The position numbers were made by a program, and so were the translations under genes. A DNA stretch of 64,000 nt from Psilocybe azurescens (lineage: Eukaryota; Basidiomycota; Agaricomycetes; Agaricales; Agrocybaceae), in contig JAJIRX010000533.1 in NCBI GenBank assembly GCA_023853785.1, positions 496,001 through 560,000 on the forward strand, in the 5' to 3' direction. How positions within the stretch are numbered: the stretch's first letter is position 1; each line of letters starts with the position of its first letter. Below are positions 63,901 to 64,000 of this stretch, piece after piece. The notes under the pieces are model-generated. The model was not told the DNA's origin. It saw only the letters and a program-made list of their open reading frames with translations, and did not search any database.

Positions 63901-64000
63901 TGTTCGAGCATTAGCCCGTCGCCCATAACATAGATAACGTCAGCATCCTTGATGGTGGAAAGACGATGAGCAATAGTGATGGTCGTACGGCCTAAAATAA
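60972..64000 (-). CDS. ABC multidrug transporter, P-glycoprotein-like (5' partial)
   Basis: The gene enters from the right edge, so the first membrane domain and most of NBD1 are missing. Visible in order: the end of NBD1 ([20 protein letters not shown]), a charged linker ([10 protein letters not shown]), the second membrane domain, and NBD2. NBD2 has Walker [14 protein letters not shown]-loop [13 protein letters not shown], signature [11 protein letters not shown], Walker B KVLLLDEATSALD and H-loop [13 protein letters not shown]. Full-size ABCB exporters pump hydrophobic compounds from the plasma membrane. A G3 run near 61,975 shifts the frame between FYDPLHG and the following exon. The normal family end ALSK suggests that the true stop is near 61,103 and not at 60,972. 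Confidence 0.9.

Overview
This window reads as nuclear DNA of a mushroom-forming basidiomycete (Agaricomycetes). Coding sequence is cut by many short GT-AG introns, mostly 50-80 nt, and the gene content is typical of that group: a FunK1-type kinase, MYND zinc-finger genes, an AA9 polysaccharide monooxygenase, a C2/NACHT STAND protein, an F-box-like relic, an EthD-type barrel protein, small secreted cysteine-rich proteins and a multidrug ABC transporter.

Layout. 0-15 kb is a housekeeping block: the 3' end of a Swr1/SRCAP-like ATPase, a Q-rich protein, the mitochondrial succinate/fumarate carrier Acr1, an FSH-type serine hydrolase, transportin (Kap104) and an L-type lectin cargo receptor. 17-32 kb is accessory: a C2/NACHT protein, a secreted six-hairpin glycosidase, a tandem pair of MYND genes, an F-box-like pseudogene and a tandem pair of MscL-type channels. 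32-39 kb holds secreted or secretory genes: a proteinase-K-like subtilase, an AA9 LPMO and the ER retention receptor Erd2. After a 4.5 kb stretch with no recognisable gene, 43.7-52 kb holds a 3-hydroxyacyl-CoA dehydrogenase, a FunK1 kinase, a peroxisomal-type nucleotide carrier and an O-methyltransferase. 53-64 kb holds a carboxylesterase, two small cysteine-rich secreted proteins, an EthD-like protein, gene relics and the C-terminal half of a P-glycoprotein-like ABC transporter that runs off the right edge.

How genes may work together (inference). The Acr1 carrier and the dehydrogenase plus peroxisomal carrier fit fatty-acid and C2 metabolism. Lectin and Erd2 serve ER-Golgi traffic of secreted proteins such as the protease, LPMO, glycosidase and esterase.

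The most important caution is sequence quality. In about fifteen genes the conserved protein can only be read through if one base is added, usually in a short homopolymer. This includes transportin, which should be essential. Most of these breaks are better explained by consensus errors than by pseudogenes. The F-box-like relic, with several stops, and the 58 kb relics look like true decay. Exon coordinates were assigned by eye from splice signals and remembered family conservation; no search was run.
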